A stretch of 64,000 bases of DNA from SFLA01 sp045595785 (GCA_045595785.1 JAZOBE010000015.1:1-64000); one strand, 5' to 3'; counted from the first letter of the stretch, positions 40,887 through 50,627 are shown. Numbers and translations are program-made. The notes: generated by a model not told the origin, from the sequence alone.

Positions 40887-41959
40887 TAGTCAAGTAATCC
40901 CTTTGCGTAAAGGAATTCTGCAGTAAGAAGTCCGCCGCCTGCCGCACCGCGGAGGGTATTGTGGGACAGACATACAAACTTGTAGTCAAAGATGGGGTCC
41001 TTGCGGAGTCTGCCTACGCAGATGCCCATGCCGCCCTCGGTATTACGGTCAACACCGGTCTGGGGACGGTTATCTTCTTCAAAATAGGTTATAAACTGCT
41101 TGGGTGCAGAGGGAAGGCCGAGCTTCTGAGGCTCGCCCTTATATTCTGCCCACGCCTTAAGGATCTCCTCTTCCGTGGGAGGATTCTTGAACTTTACTGA
41201 TACGGTTGCAAGATGTCCGTCGGAAACGGGAACACGAACGCACTGGGCGGAAATAATAGGGTTAGCCGCATTAACGATAACTCCGTCTTCTACCTTACCC
41301 CAAACCTTAAGAGGTTCTTTTTCGCTCTTCTCTTCTTCACCGCCGATGAAGGGAATGATATTATCCAGAATGCCCTCAAAGCTTTCAAGAGTTTTGCCGG
41401 CGCCGGAAACAGCCTGATAAGTGCTTACATTGATATACTCGATACCGCAATCGAGAAGGGGAGTGAGTGCGGGAACGTAGGTCTGAATAGAGCAATTGGG
41501 CTTAACGGCGATATAGCCTCTCTTTGTGCCCAGACGCTTTTTCTGTGCCTCGATAACCTCGGTGTGATCGGGGTTAACTTCGGGAATAAACATAGGTACG
41601 TCGGGAGTGCCGCGGTTTGCAGAGTTGTTGGAAACAACGATTAACTCTGCCTTTGCGTAGATTTCTTCAAGGTTTTTTGTGTACGCTTTATCCATATCGA
41701 TAGCGCAGAATACGAAATCGCACTTTTCTTTGATTGTTTCAATATCTTCGGAATCGATTATCTCCATACCCTTAACGTATTCGGGCATAGGGAGGGGAAC
41801 GCGCCATCTGTTACCAATGGCCTCTTCATATTTCTTTCCTGCACTTCTGGAGGAAGCTGCAAGGCAAGTAACGTCAAAATAAGGGTGGTTTTCAAGTAAG
41901 GTAATAAAGCGCTGACCTACCATACCGGTTGCGCCAACAATACCGGCTCTTTTTTTCAT
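40886..41959 (-). CDS. asd: Aspartate-semialdehyde dehydrogenase
   Basis: 357 residues. The N-terminal NADP-binding motif GIVGATGMVGQRF, NNSANRG and the catalytic cysteine C156 in VKPNCSIQTY are clear. Sequence and length resemble the archaeal/fungal-type ASADH subgroup rather than the short bacterial type. It reduces aspartyl phosphate to aspartate semialdehyde for lysine, methionine and threonine synthesis, and for diaminopimelate in the cell wall. No lysine riboswitch is visible upstream; it follows a GNAT gene after 18 bp. Confidence 0.94.
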   Translation of the reverse strand: MKKRAGIVGATGMVGQRFITLLENHPYFDVTCLAASSRSAGKKYEEAIGNRWRVPLPMPEYVKGMEIIDSEDIETIKEKCDFVFCAIDMDKAYTKNLEEIYAKAELIVVSNNSANRGTPDVPMFIPEVNPDHTEVIEAQKKRLGTKRGYIAVKPNCSIQTYVPALTPLLDCGIEYINVSTYQAVSGAGKTLESFEGILDNIIPFIGGEEEKSEKEPLKVWGKVEDGVIVNAANPIISAQCVRVPVSDGHLATVSVKFKNPPTEEEILKAWAEYKGEPQKLGLPSAPKQFITYFEEDNRPQTGVDRNTEGGMGICVGRLRKDPIFDYKFVCLSHNTLRGAAGGGLLTAEFLYAKGLLD

Positions 41960-41977
41960 GGTGATTGTTTTCCTTTG

Positions 41978-42451
41978 CTAAATAAGATCTTTGTATATAC
42001 CGGGCACGCTGTCTTCTATAACAGTTGCACCGGACATTTTGTTATAAAAGTTTACGGGACCTGCGCTACCTATAATAGCATAAGCATAGCCCTCGTCGCG
42101 CATAGCCTCCATACAGCGGAGGAACAGCGCACCGCCAATTCCCTTGCCGCGCTGGGTCTCATCAACACCGGTGGGACCAAAGAAATCACGGTATGTACAG
42201 TCATAGCCTGCAAATCCCAAAATCTTCTTTTCGTTTACATCATATGCAATAAAGCAGCTTACGGGGAATTTTGTGAAAGCGGCAGAGATTTCATCAGACC
42301 AGCCGTCGCCAAACTGCTGTCTTACCCATTCAACTACCTTTGTCTTGTTGGGAGTCATAGGACGGATTATTTCAATACCGTATTCCTTTAATTTTTTATA
42401 AAGCTCTGTGGAATCGGGAAGTTCGTAAAGCTTAACGAGCATATCGGGCAT
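41978..42451 (-). CDS. GNAT family N-acetyltransferase
   Basis: 157 residues. The acetyl-CoA-binding motif A appears as GVDETQRGKGIGGALFLRCMEAM (R/Q-x-x-G-x-G/A form), followed by AYAIIGSAGPVNFYNKMSG in the position of motif B. The start at 42451 has AAAGGAG nine bases upstream. Substrate unknown. It stands between the leucine-rich-repeat gene and asd with short gaps. Confidence 0.87.
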   Translation of the reverse strand: MPDMLVKLYELPDSTELYKKLKEYGIEIIRPMTPNKTKVVEWVRQQFGDGWSDEISAAFTKFPVSCFIAYDVNEKKILGFAGYDCTYRDFFGPTGVDETQRGKGIGGALFLRCMEAMRDEGYAYAIIGSAGPVNFYNKMSGATVIEDSVPGIYKDLI

Positions 42452-42489
42452 AGCTGAATACTCCTTTATATAAAAATAATTATTATTTT

Positions 42490-42517
42490 GGGGACGGATA
42501 GAATATCTTCCGTCCCC
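42490..42517 (-). terminator. Possible terminator after the leucine-rich-repeat gene
   Basis: A 9-bp stem GGGGACGGA/TCCGTCCCC with a ten-base loop. On the minus strand it is followed by AAAATAATAATTATTTTT rather than a direct T run, so termination would be partial. Confidence 0.35.
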
Positions 42518-42534
42518 TTAACTTTGGTTTTTAT

Positions 42535-44244
42535 TTATTTGGAAGCTTCGTCGGAAACGTCCTTGGAGGTATCTTCCTTGGAGGTCTCGTTCTTGTCACC
42601 CTTGTTGGGAGTGTTGTTGTCCTTGGTGATGGTAGCCTTGGTGTAACCTTCAAGAGGCTTCCAATCGGTGATAAGGTTGGACTTAAGGTTGATGGTCTTG
42701 ATAGTGTCCTTAGCGAACGCATCCTTCATAGCGGTGATATCAGCGATCTTGTTGCCGGAAAGGTTGATAGAGGTAACCTTCTTCTTGCTGCCGATCTTGG
42801 AGATATCGGAGATGCTGTTTTCGGAAAGGTCAATAGAGGTGAGCTTCTCAAGCTTTTCAATAGCAGCGATATCAGTAACCTTGCTGTTGTTGATAACCAG
42901 AGTGGTAAGCTCCTTCATACCTGCGATAACAGAAATGTCGCTTACGTTGGTGTAGCTGATGTTAAGGGACTCAAGCTTGGTCATATCCTTAAGCGCACTG
43001 ATATCGGTGAGCTTTTCAGCCTTGTTGTCCTTATCGAATACCAGACCGAGAGTGGTAAGGTTCTTAAGCGAAGCGATGGGGGACAGGTCGATAATACCCT
43101 TGTTGCCGGAAAGGTCAAGACCTTCAAGAGTGGTAAGACCGGAAAGTGCAGAAAGGTCTGAAAGGTTGTTATCGGAAGCATCAAGAGTTTCAATAACGGG
43201 AGACTTAACGTCAATAGTCTTGATATCGTTATCGTTGATGTAGAGAGACTTAAGGTTCTTCAGGTTAAGAGAAACCTCGGTAAGCTTGTTGCCGGTAGCG
43301 GAAATGTTAACCAGCTTGGAGTTCTCGCTGAATGCGGGAAGCTTTTCAACCTTGTTGGAGGAGAACTCAAGAGTTTCAAGAGCAGTAAGCTTTTCTACGC
43401 CTGCAAGAGAGGTGAGAGAGTTGGTGCCAACGTAGAGACCGAGAAGCTTGGTAGCCTTATCAATACCTTCGATGGTGGTAAGCTTACAGTTGGAAGCGTC
43501 AAGAACAAGGAGGTTATCAAAAGCATCGATACCTTCAAGGTTTGCAATGTTGGAGTATGCAACGCCGAGGTACTCAAGCTTGGTAAGAGCAGAAAGGTCG
43601 TTAAGGCTCTTAAGGTCATCGGGAACGATAGCGTTGTAAATGGTGGAAGCTGTAACGGAAGAGGTGGTTCCGGTAAGCTGAGAATACATATTTGCGATAT
43701 AAGTGTTGTAGTTTATATCATAAGCGGTGCTGCTGTCGATAACGGAAAGCACGCGGAGGTTTGCAAACTTAACGATATCTGCAACAGTAGAGGGAGTTGC
43801 ATATACCTGAACGGTATCAAACTTAGGCTCGTCGTGAGTGTGAGAAGTGTCGGATTCGTCGTGATCGTGTTCTTCCTCTTCCTCTTCTTCCTTCTCGTCA
43901 TTCATAGTAACGGTGTTTTCGATGATATGATCGGCATAATCTGCTCTGCCCAGAGTAATATAGGGGATGGTAACAGTCTGATAACCGTAGTTGGGATCAG
44001 CCTGAACGTAGCAGGAAACTACCATTACTTCAAACTCTTCGAGGTCGCTTGCGTTAATAAAACGTGCGGGAGTTCCAAGTGCGTCTGCCAATGCACCTGC
44101 GAATACCTGATCTTCGAAATAGGTAGAACCGGAAAGGAATTTGTCAACAGCGATCCAAGCGATCATCGCAACAAGGATCACTGCCAAAGTAAGTGCGATT
44201 ATCTGCACCACTTTTTTGTCGTTTTTCTTAAATATCTTGCTCAT
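42535..44244 (-). CDS. Membrane-anchored leucine-rich-repeat protein (internalin-like repeats)
   Basis: 569 residues. One N-terminal transmembrane anchor (about 13-34) leaves the rest outside the cell. Residues 45-115 are mixed, 117-139 form an acidic, His-containing tract (EEEEEEEHDHDES...HTHDE), and from about 212 to 545 run some fourteen 21-23 residue leucine-rich repeats of the type L..L..L..L.L..N.I.DIS. A polar Lys/Glu/Asp/Ser tail (about 546-569) follows. Such repeats bind proteins or glycans. No sortase motif. It lies 53 bp after a membrane-anchored protein and downstream of lysS. Confidence 0.88.
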   Translation of the reverse strand: MSKIFKKNDKKVVQIIALTLAVILVAMIAWIAVDKFLSGSTYFEDQVFAGALADALGTPARFINASDLEEFEVMVVSCYVQADPNYGYQTVTIPYITLGRADYADHIIENTVTMNDEKEEEEEEEHDHDESDTSHTHDEPKFDTVQVYATPSTVADIVKFANLRVLSVIDSSTAYDINYNTYIANMYSQLTGTTSSVTASTIYNAIVPDDLKSLNDLSALTKLEYLGVAYSNIANLEGIDAFDNLLVLDASNCKLTTIEGIDKATKLLGLYVGTNSLTSLAGVEKLTALETLEFSSNKVEKLPAFSENSKLVNISATGNKLTEVSLNLKNLKSLYINDNDIKTIDVKSPVIETLDASDNNLSDLSALSGLTTLEGLDLSGNKGIIDLSPIASLKNLTTLGLVFDKDNKAEKLTDISALKDMTKLESLNISYTNVSDISVIAGMKELTTLVINNSKVTDIAAIEKLEKLTSIDLSENSISDISKIGSKKKVTSINLSGNKIADITAMKDAFAKDTIKTINLKSNLITDWKPLEGYTKATITKDNNTPNKGDKNETSKEDTSKDVSDEASK

Positions 44245-44297
44245 TTTGTTTTTGGGCTCCTTTAAGGATTTTTTTATTATAATGAAAATTTTATAAC

Positions 44298-45053
44298 CTA
44301 TTTTTTGTATGCAAACATTTCGTTGAACAATTCTACGTTTGCGTTATACTCTTCCTTGCTCTTGCCCCACATCAATTCACCGCCGCTTACGTCGGGAAAA
44401 CGGCGTATGCAAACGATGATATCTCCGGGCATGGAGGAAAAGCCGGGGAGAGAATGTATCGCCATATCTTTAAGATATACCGAATATTCGTCTCTGGGGT
44501 TTTCGGGCATATTCGCTTGGTCCAGTACGGTATCAAGAGGGGCAAGCAATCCCATATCTGCGACTCTGTCGTAATAATACTCTTCAATAATGTATATTAC
44601 CGTATCGCCCATGGTTACTTCCAGATTAAACTGCTCAATAGTACCGCCGTCATCGTCGGCATTAATGATTATCTGTGAATACTCAACGTCACGCGAAGGA
44701 TCTGCCAGGATTATCTCCCCGTCAGAAACGTAATCGCTTTCCTCAAGAATAGGGTAATCGTGATATCTGGTTTTGGCGGAAATGCTGTTTACAATAACTA
44801 TCTTCTCTCCGTCCTCGTTAAAATCAGGGATCATATCCTGCAGAGATTCCTGCAAAAGCTCCTGAACCGAAATGGAAAGATCCAGCGGGCCGACGTACAG
44901 AATGTTCGTGTCCGGCTCATCTTTTCTTACCATAGAGACAACAGAGAATATCAGCAGTACAATAACTGCCGCAATGCTTAGTATAAGCCACTTGTGGGAC
45001 CACCACAAATGCTCTAACTTTAAGCGGAGTTCACTTTTGTTTTTTTCTTCCAT
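44298..45053 (-). CDS. Membrane-anchored protein of unknown function
   Basis: 251 residues. A cytoplasmic N-terminus with LRLKLEHLWWSHKWL precedes a single transmembrane helix (about 22-42, LILSIAAVIVLLIFSVVSMV); the rest is an extracytoplasmic acidic domain with many Asp/Glu and Tyr residues. No family recognised. It begins 3 bp after lysS and precedes the leucine-rich-repeat gene. Both have the same topology, so they may work together at the surface (inference). Confidence 0.78.
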   Translation of the reverse strand: MEEKNKSELRLKLEHLWWSHKWLILSIAAVIVLLIFSVVSMVRKDEPDTNILYVGPLDLSISVQELLQESLQDMIPDFNEDGEKIVIVNSISAKTRYHDYPILEESDYVSDGEIILADPSRDVEYSQIIINADDDGGTIEQFNLEVTMGDTVIYIIEEYYYDRVADMGLLAPLDTVLDQANMPENPRDEYSVYLKDMAIHSLPGFSSMPGDIIVCIRRFPDVSGGELMWGKSKEEYNANVELFNEMFAYKK

Positions 45054-45056
45054 AAT

Positions 45057-46562
45057 TTATTTACTTTCGGGCTTCATGGTGGGGAAGAACAGTACGTCGC
45101 GTATAGCGGGACTGTCAGTAAGAAGCATTACCAGACGGTCAATACCGTATCCGATACCGCCCGTGGGAGGCATACCCAATTCAAGTGCGTAAAGGAAGTC
45201 CTCGTCAGTGGTGTTGGCTTCCTCATCGCCCTGGGCAAGCAATGCTTCCTGCGCCTTGAAGCGCTCGCGCTGGTCAATGGGATCATTAAGCTCGGAATAT
45301 GCATTACACATTTCCCAACCGTTCATGAACATTTCAAAACGCTCAACGTAATCGGGATTACCGGGCTTTTTCTTGGTAAGAGGAGAAATCTCAATAGGAT
45401 GGTCCATTACGAAGGTAGGCTGTATAAGATGCTCTTCAACAAATTCTTCAAAGAACAGGTTAAGAATATCGCCCTTCAGATGACGCTCTTCATACTCAAC
45501 GTGATGCTCCTTTGCAACGGCACGCGCCTGCTCAAGAGTGGTTATCTCGTTAAAATCAACGCCGGAGTACTTCTTTACTGCGTCTACCATAGTGATACGC
45601 TCAAAGGGCTTGCCCAGATCCATTTCCACACCGTTGTATGTAATGGTAGTAGTGCCGAGCACTTCCTGCGCAACGTAACGGAACATATTCTCGGTAAGAT
45701 CCATCATACCGTGATAATCGGTATAAGCCTGATAAAGCTCCATAAGAGTAAACTCAGGGTTGTGTCTGGTATCCAGACCCTCGTTACGGAAAACTCTGCC
45801 TATCTCGTAAACCTTTTCCATGCCGCCTACTATAAGACGCTTAAGATAAAGCTCAAGAGAAATACGAAGCTTGATATCAAGGTCAAGTGCATTAAAGTGA
45901 GTGTTAAAGGGTCTTGCCGCCGCACCGCCTGCGTTGGACACGAGCATAGGAGTCTCAACCTCCATAAAGCCCTGTCCGTCAAGATACTTGCGGATCGCGC
46001 TTATTATCTTGGAACGGTTGATAAAGGTCTGCTTTACGTCTCCGTTCATAATAAGGTCAACGTAACGCTGACGGTATCTCATATCGGTATTGGTAAGACC
46101 GTGGTATTTTTCGGGAAGGATCTGCAAGCTCTTGGAGAGGAGGGTTATCTTGGTTGCGTGGATAGATGTCTCGCCGGTCTTGGTTACGAAAACTTCGCCC
46201 TCGATACCGATAATATCGCCGATATCAAGCTTTTTGAACTGTTTGTACTCTTCCTCGCCGATACTGTCTCTTGCCACGTAGGACTGGATAGTGCCCTGCA
46301 GGTCCTGAATATTGCAGAAGGATGCCTTACCCATAACGCGCTTGGACATCATTCGTCCAGCAACGGAGACCTTCTTGCCTTCATAAGAAGCAAGATCGTT
46401 CTTTATCTGTGTGCTATGGTGGGTCTGGTCATACTTTGTTATCTCAAAAGGGTCATTGCCGCTCGCCTGCAGCTCTGCAAGCTTTTCACGGCGGACACGG
46501 ATAAGTTCGTTTACGTTAACGGTGCTTTCTCCGCCTTGAGCCTTTACGTTTTCGTTTTCCAT
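45057..46562 (-). CDS. lysS: Lysyl-tRNA synthetase (class II)
   Basis: 501 residues. An N-terminal OB-fold anticodon-binding domain (VSVAGRMMSKRVMGKASFCNIQD) is followed by the class II catalytic core: motif 1 near GFMEVETPMLVSNAGGAAARPF, motif 2 IGRVFRNEGLDTRHNPEFT and motif 3 GGIGYGIDRLVMLL. It charges tRNA-Lys. It starts 8 bp after greA, a pairing seen in many Firmicutes. No T-box leader is present. Confidence 0.97.
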   Translation of the reverse strand: MENENVKAQGGESTVNVNELIRVRREKLAELQASGNDPFEITKYDQTHHSTQIKNDLASYEGKKVSVAGRMMSKRVMGKASFCNIQDLQGTIQSYVARDSIGEEEYKQFKKLDIGDIIGIEGEVFVTKTGETSIHATKITLLSKSLQILPEKYHGLTNTDMRYRQRYVDLIMNGDVKQTFINRSKIISAIRKYLDGQGFMEVETPMLVSNAGGAAARPFNTHFNALDLDIKLRISLELYLKRLIVGGMEKVYEIGRVFRNEGLDTRHNPEFTLMELYQAYTDYHGMMDLTENMFRYVAQEVLGTTTITYNGVEMDLGKPFERITMVDAVKKYSGVDFNEITTLEQARAVAKEHHVEYEERHLKGDILNLFFEEFVEEHLIQPTFVMDHPIEISPLTKKKPGNPDYVERFEMFMNGWEMCNAYSELNDPIDQRERFKAQEALLAQGDEEANTTDEDFLYALELGMPPTGGIGYGIDRLVMLLTDSPAIRDVLFFPTMKPESK

Positions 46563-46570
46563 ATTTTCAC

Positions 46571-47044
46571 CTACTTGGATATGGACATTACGGTATACTT
46601 AACGATACCGCCGGGGGTCTCAACGTTGATAGAATCGCCTACGCGCTGACCGAGAAGTGTCTTACCAAGAGGGCAGTCATCAGAGATCTTGCCTTCAAGA
46701 GGGTCGGATTCGGTAGAACCAACTATACGGTATTCTTCCTCCTGCTCGGTAGCAAGGTTGTAGATCTTTACAGAGTTACCAACGCTTACCTTATCGGTTT
46801 TAATGTCCTTGTCATCAAGGATTGTTGCATTTTCGAGGGTTACCTCAAGCATAGCGATACGGCTTTCGATTTCCGCTTGCTCGTTCTTTGCCTCATCGTA
46901 TTCGCTGTTTTCGGAAAGGTCGCCGAAGGAGCGTGCCCTTTGAATAGCCATAGCAACTTCTTTACGCTTTACTGTTTTAAGATGCTCCAGCTCGTGCTCA
47001 AGCTTCTGGTAGCCTTCCTTGGATACAAAAATCTGCTTTGCCAT
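46571..47044 (-). CDS. greA: Transcription elongation factor GreA
   Basis: 157 residues. The N-terminal coiled coil (1-75) has the conserved tip ARSFGDLSENSEYDEAKNEQ, whose acidic residues reach the polymerase active site. The C-terminal FKBP-like domain has VGNSVKIYNL and DCPLGKTLLGQRVGD. It stimulates cleavage of backtracked transcripts. It lies between the S41 protease gene and lysS with gaps of 26 and 8 bp. Confidence 0.97.
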   Translation of the reverse strand: MAKQIFVSKEGYQKLEHELEHLKTVKRKEVAMAIQRARSFGDLSENSEYDEAKNEQAEIESRIAMLEVTLENATILDDKDIKTDKVSVGNSVKIYNLATEQEEEYRIVGSTESDPLEGKISDDCPLGKTLLGQRVGDSINVETPGGIVKYTVMSISK

Positions 47045-47070
47045 TTTGTTACCTCTTAATATATGTGAAA

Positions 47071-48297
47071 TTATTTTTTATCTTCGTTTTTAACTGCTTT
47101 AACTGCTTTCAGCGCCTTCTGAAGCTGAACGTCCTCTTCGTCGGTCATCTGGTAGTATTTGTTTGCAATCTCCTCAGGCAGGTCAATCTCAATATCGGGG
47201 ACAATGCCTATACCCTCATAGTTAACACCGCAGGGAGGATTATAGAAATAAGTGGAAATTCTTACACCGCTTCCGTCCTCAAGGGTGATAAGACTCTGCA
47301 TCTCGCCCTTGCCATAGGTGGTAGTTCCTACGGTTACCGCCATATCGTAATCACGTAAAGCAGCGGTAAACAGCTCTGCCGCAGATGCGGTATTACCGTT
47401 AATAAGCACTGCCATAGGCGCATCGAGGGACTCTTTATCGGTAGAGGAGAAGGTTTGAATTACAGTTCCGTTTTTATCGCTGGCGGTAAGAATGGTTCCC
47501 TTGGGGAGAAGCATATCCAAAACCTCAACAATTGCATTAAGGTCTCCGCCGCCGTTATTACGCATATCAAATACGTAGTATTTTACGTTGTCCTTCTTTG
47601 CGCTCTCAAGCGCCTTGCGGAAATCGTCTGCCGTGGTCTGGGTGAACTGAAGCACCTCAATAACCGCAGTATCGTCTATACATCTGTAGAAAACGCTGAC
47701 ATTCTCGACCTTTCTTCTGGTCATTGTAACGTCCTTGCTTTCGCCGTTACGGAGTATCTTCAAAGTAACGGATGTGCCCGCCTCACCTTTAACGGCGTTA
47801 ACAGCCTTGAAATACGTTTCTTCGGAAACCGCAACGTCTTCAACCTGTGTGATAATATCACCCACAAGCAGACCTGCTTCCATAGCGGGGGAATCGGGGA
47901 ACACGGTTATAATATAAATACCGCCGGTCTCCGCATCAAAGGAGACCTGCACGCCGATACCCACATAGCTTCCTTCGGATGTGGACAGATATTCTGCCAT
48001 TTCCTCGGAGGTGTGGTACATAGTGTATTTATCGCCCAGCGCCGCAAGATATGCGGAGCATACCGCGTCGGAAAGGGCTTCTTCATCTATATCGCCAACA
48101 AAGTAATCCTTTGCAATCTTTTCAATTTCGCTTAGTTTAGCATACATTCCTTCGTATTCGGCGCTGCTTCCGCCCTTCAGGGATGCTATTTCATCTCTGT
48201 AGGCAATATTCAGCGCGGTAGAGGTGGCAAGATAGGTTACTGCACACAGCACCAGTGCCACTGCGATACTTATCCAAAGCGAAACTTTTTTGTTCAT
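47071..48297 (-). CDS. S41 family C-terminal processing protease (CtpA/CtpB-like)
   Basis: 408 residues. One N-terminal transmembrane helix or uncleaved signal (about 6-28) is followed by an extracytoplasmic PDZ domain (GSYVGIGVQVSF...SPAMEAGLLVGDIITQV) and the S41 core: MRNNGGGDLNAIVE, catalytic Ser305 in GNTASAAELF and Lys330 in YGKGEMQ. Such proteases trim exported proteins; in Bacillus, CtpB cleaves SpoIVFA during sporulation, and others control wall hydrolases. Next to an M23 hydrolase and ftsEX, a role in cell-wall control is reasonable. Confidence 0.93.
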   Translation of the reverse strand: MNKKVSLWISIAVALVLCAVTYLATSTALNIAYRDEIASLKGGSSAEYEGMYAKLSEIEKIAKDYFVGDIDEEALSDAVCSAYLAALGDKYTMYHTSEEMAEYLSTSEGSYVGIGVQVSFDAETGGIYIITVFPDSPAMEAGLLVGDIITQVEDVAVSEETYFKAVNAVKGEAGTSVTLKILRNGESKDVTMTRRKVENVSVFYRCIDDTAVIEVLQFTQTTADDFRKALESAKKDNVKYYVFDMRNNGGGDLNAIVEVLDMLLPKGTILTASDKNGTVIQTFSSTDKESLDAPMAVLINGNTASAAELFTAALRDYDMAVTVGTTTYGKGEMQSLITLEDGSGVRISTYFYNPPCGVNYEGIGIVPDIEIDLPEEIANKYYQMTDEEDVQLQKALKAVKAVKNEDKK

Positions 48298-48330
48298 GCG
48301 TTTATTACCTCATTAACAAGTGCGGGAAAA

Positions 48331-49632
48331 TTATTTTTTTCTGGGGTCTTCTGCGGGGTAGAATTTCTTTACGTAATATCCGTCGGGCAGATAATTGTCG
48401 GGGTTAAGGTAAGAGCCGTTAACCAAAACGGAAAAATGCAGATGGTTTCCGGTAGAATCACCGGTAGAACCTACTTTTCCTATCTGCTGTCCGCGTTTAA
48501 CGTTGTCACCAACCTTTACGGCAAGGGAGTTCTTTTGCATGTGCGCGTAAAGGGAGGATACGCCTTCTCCGTGGTAAATAACTACGTAATATCCGTAGCT
48601 GTTATGCCATTTTGCGGTGGTTACCACGCCGTCGCATACTGCAAGCACTGCGTTGCCGCCGCCTGCCGCAATATCAAGACCGCTGTGGTGTTTATATCCT
48701 CTTCCCAGAGGGTCGTCACGCCATCCGAAATAAGAGGTTATGTAATACCATACGCCGGATTTAAGGGGCCAGCCGAAAGCGGAAAGATTGTTCTGGTAGT
48801 TAAGAATTGCTTCCTTTGCCGCGTCTATGGCTTCCTTAAGTATCTCTGCAGCGTCAGCAAGCTCTTTTGCCTGCTTTTCTGCTTCCTGCTCCCGAAGTAT
48901 CTGCAGATCATAGGTCTCTTCAAGCTCTTTTTTCAAAGCATCCATTTGTGCTTGCTTTTCATCAATTTCTGCCTGCTGCTCGTCAAGCATATCGGTGTAA
49001 TAGGAAAGGTTGTCCAGTGCGGAATTGTACTGGTCCTGCAGGGAATGAAGCTCATTTTCTATTTTTTCAAGAGCTTGCGCAATAGTATCATTATACTCAA
49101 TTATGTTGTCGAAATACTGCACACGGGAAAGAAACTGTTCAAAATCTTTACTGTTAAGCAATATTTCCACGTTGGTGTTGGAGCCGTTTTCATACTTGTA
49201 TCTGAGAACGATGGCATACAGCTCAAGAGTTTCCTCCAGCTTGCCGTTCTGCTCGTCAATAAGAGACTGGTAGTAGTCCTGTCTCTCCTTGTACGCATCA
49301 AGCAGATAACGGGTTATCTCCATCTCGGCGTTTATATACTCCTGCTCTTCCTCAAGAATGCTGTACTGAAGGTCCAATTCCTGAAGCTTGCTGGTAGTCT
49401 CGCCCAACTGCTTAAGATATTCCTGTCTGCGTTTTTCAGCCGCCTTGCGCTCCGCTTCCTTAGCGTTATACTTTTGCTGTGCGGCTTCAAGCTCTTTTTC
49501 AAGATCTTCGAAAGTCTTTGCATCTGCTTCGGTAACGGCAACAGAAGGTGCCTCGCAAAAAGCGGGAAGCAGCATTGCAAAAGCAAGCAGCAGACATACG
49601 AAAAATGTTTTTTTAAGATAATAACGTTTCAT
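48331..49632 (-). CDS. EnvC/PcsB-like peptidoglycan hydrolase, coiled coil plus M23 domain
   Basis: 433 residues. A signal peptide (YLKKTFFVCLLLAFAMLLPAFC) precedes a long coiled coil (about 38-295, heavy in Glu/Lys/Gln). The C-terminal LytM/M23 domain has SYFGWRDDPLGRGYKHHSGLDIAAGG (zinc His and Asp), SSLYAHMQ and STGNHLHFSV (zinc His). The zinc ligands look intact, so it may be an active endopeptidase. It follows ftsX by 20 bp; FtsEX activates such coiled-coil hydrolases at the septum in other bacteria. The nearest GGAG is 17 bases before the ATG, so initiation may be coupled to ftsX. Confidence 0.92.
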   Translation of the reverse strand: MKRYYLKKTFFVCLLLAFAMLLPAFCEAPSVAVTEADAKTFEDLEKELEAAQQKYNAKEAERKAAEKRRQEYLKQLGETTSKLQELDLQYSILEEEQEYINAEMEITRYLLDAYKERQDYYQSLIDEQNGKLEETLELYAIVLRYKYENGSNTNVEILLNSKDFEQFLSRVQYFDNIIEYNDTIAQALEKIENELHSLQDQYNSALDNLSYYTDMLDEQQAEIDEKQAQMDALKKELEETYDLQILREQEAEKQAKELADAAEILKEAIDAAKEAILNYQNNLSAFGWPLKSGVWYYITSYFGWRDDPLGRGYKHHSGLDIAAGGGNAVLAVCDGVVTTAKWHNSYGYYVVIYHGEGVSSLYAHMQKNSLAVKVGDNVKRGQQIGKVGSTGDSTGNHLHFSVLVNGSYLNPDNYLPDGYYVKKFYPAEDPRKK

Positions 49633-49652
49633 AAATATAGATAAGGTCTCCG

Positions 49653-50627
49653 TTAAACCTTCAGATACTTCCTTATGGAAATAAGACTTCCTACCAGACC
49701 TGCGTAAACACCTATGATAGCAAACGCTGCGGCAATAAACCAAACGTATTCGCTGAAGGGTGCAATAGTTATCGCTTCAAAACGGCGTACAACACCGCTT
49801 ATTACCTGAGAATACAAATAATATTCAATTCCCAGCGCAATAGCCGCAGATACAAGACCTACCGTAACGCTCTCAATAACGAAAGGAGTGCGTATAAAGG
49901 AGTTGGTTGCGCCAACATAGCGCATTATCTGTATCTCCTCACGGCGGGAGTGCAGTCCCAGTCTGGTGGAGTTTATTATAATAAATAAGGAAACTACAAA
50001 CAAAGCTATCAACAGCCACAACGCAACGGTAGTAAGAACACCCTTGATGTTGGTAAGACTGTCATACAGCTCAATGTCCTCTTTGATATTCTCTTCCGCA
50101 AAGCCCATTTCTTCAATAGCTTTCTTTATGTAACGGATATTTTCGGTATCCGTCTCGGATTCAAAGGTTATGCGGTAAGAGGCGCGGAGAGGATTGTTCG
50201 TCTCCGCATCAAACCATTTCAGGAATTCTGCGTCTGCACCTTCGGAATTTTTGAATTCCTCAAAGGCTTCTTCCTTGCTCATATAAGACACTTCCACAAC
50301 GTGCTCAAGTGCTTTTATGGCGTTAATGGTCTTTTCGTCGTATTCGTAAATATTGTATTCCGATTTTTCGGTCTCTTCGGTATCGCTTACGTCTGCGTCT
50401 GTGCTTTCTTCGCTTTCAGGTGCATCGTCCAGCCAGACTATCATTTTATTAACCTCATCCAAGGCTTTGAAATTACGGTTAATATTATCGATCACCAAAG
50501 CAAACGTTCCCGTAACTACCATACAGCAAATAAGCACCAGCATACTTGCGGTAGTCATTACCGGATTGCGGAATATTCCTTTTATGCCTTGTCCCACGTG
50601 GTAGAAAAAGGTGCTGAATAATCTCAT
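49653..50627 (-). CDS. ftsX: Cell division protein FtsX
   Basis: 324 residues with four transmembrane helices (about 22-47, 205-230, 255-280, 295-318) and a large outer loop after the first. FYHVGQGIKGIFRNPVMTTASM at the N-terminus and the HSRREEIQIMRYVGATNSFIRTPF cytoplasmic loop are typical of FtsX. The outer loop has an acidic insert (67-92, DDAPESEESTDADVSDTEE). It relays ATP hydrolysis by FtsE to a septal hydrolase outside the cell. It overlaps ftsE by one base. Confidence 0.96.
   Translation of the reverse strand: MRLFSTFFYHVGQGIKGIFRNPVMTTASMLVLICCMVVTGTFALVIDNINRNFKALDEVNKMIVWLDDAPESEESTDADVSDTEETEKSEYNIYEYDEKTINAIKALEHVVEVSYMSKEEAFEEFKNSEGADAEFLKWFDAETNNPLRASYRITFESETDTENIRYIKKAIEEMGFAEENIKEDIELYDSLTNIKGVLTTVALWLLIALFVVSLFIIINSTRLGLHSRREEIQIMRYVGATNSFIRTPFVIESVTVGLVSAAIALGIEYYLYSQVISGVVRRFEAITIAPFSEYVWFIAAAFAIIGVYAGLVGSLISIRKYLKV

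Noticed and set aside
45399..46649. Antisense open frame of 416 codons opposite lysS
   Set aside because: Shadow of lysS; no start signal and no family resemblance.
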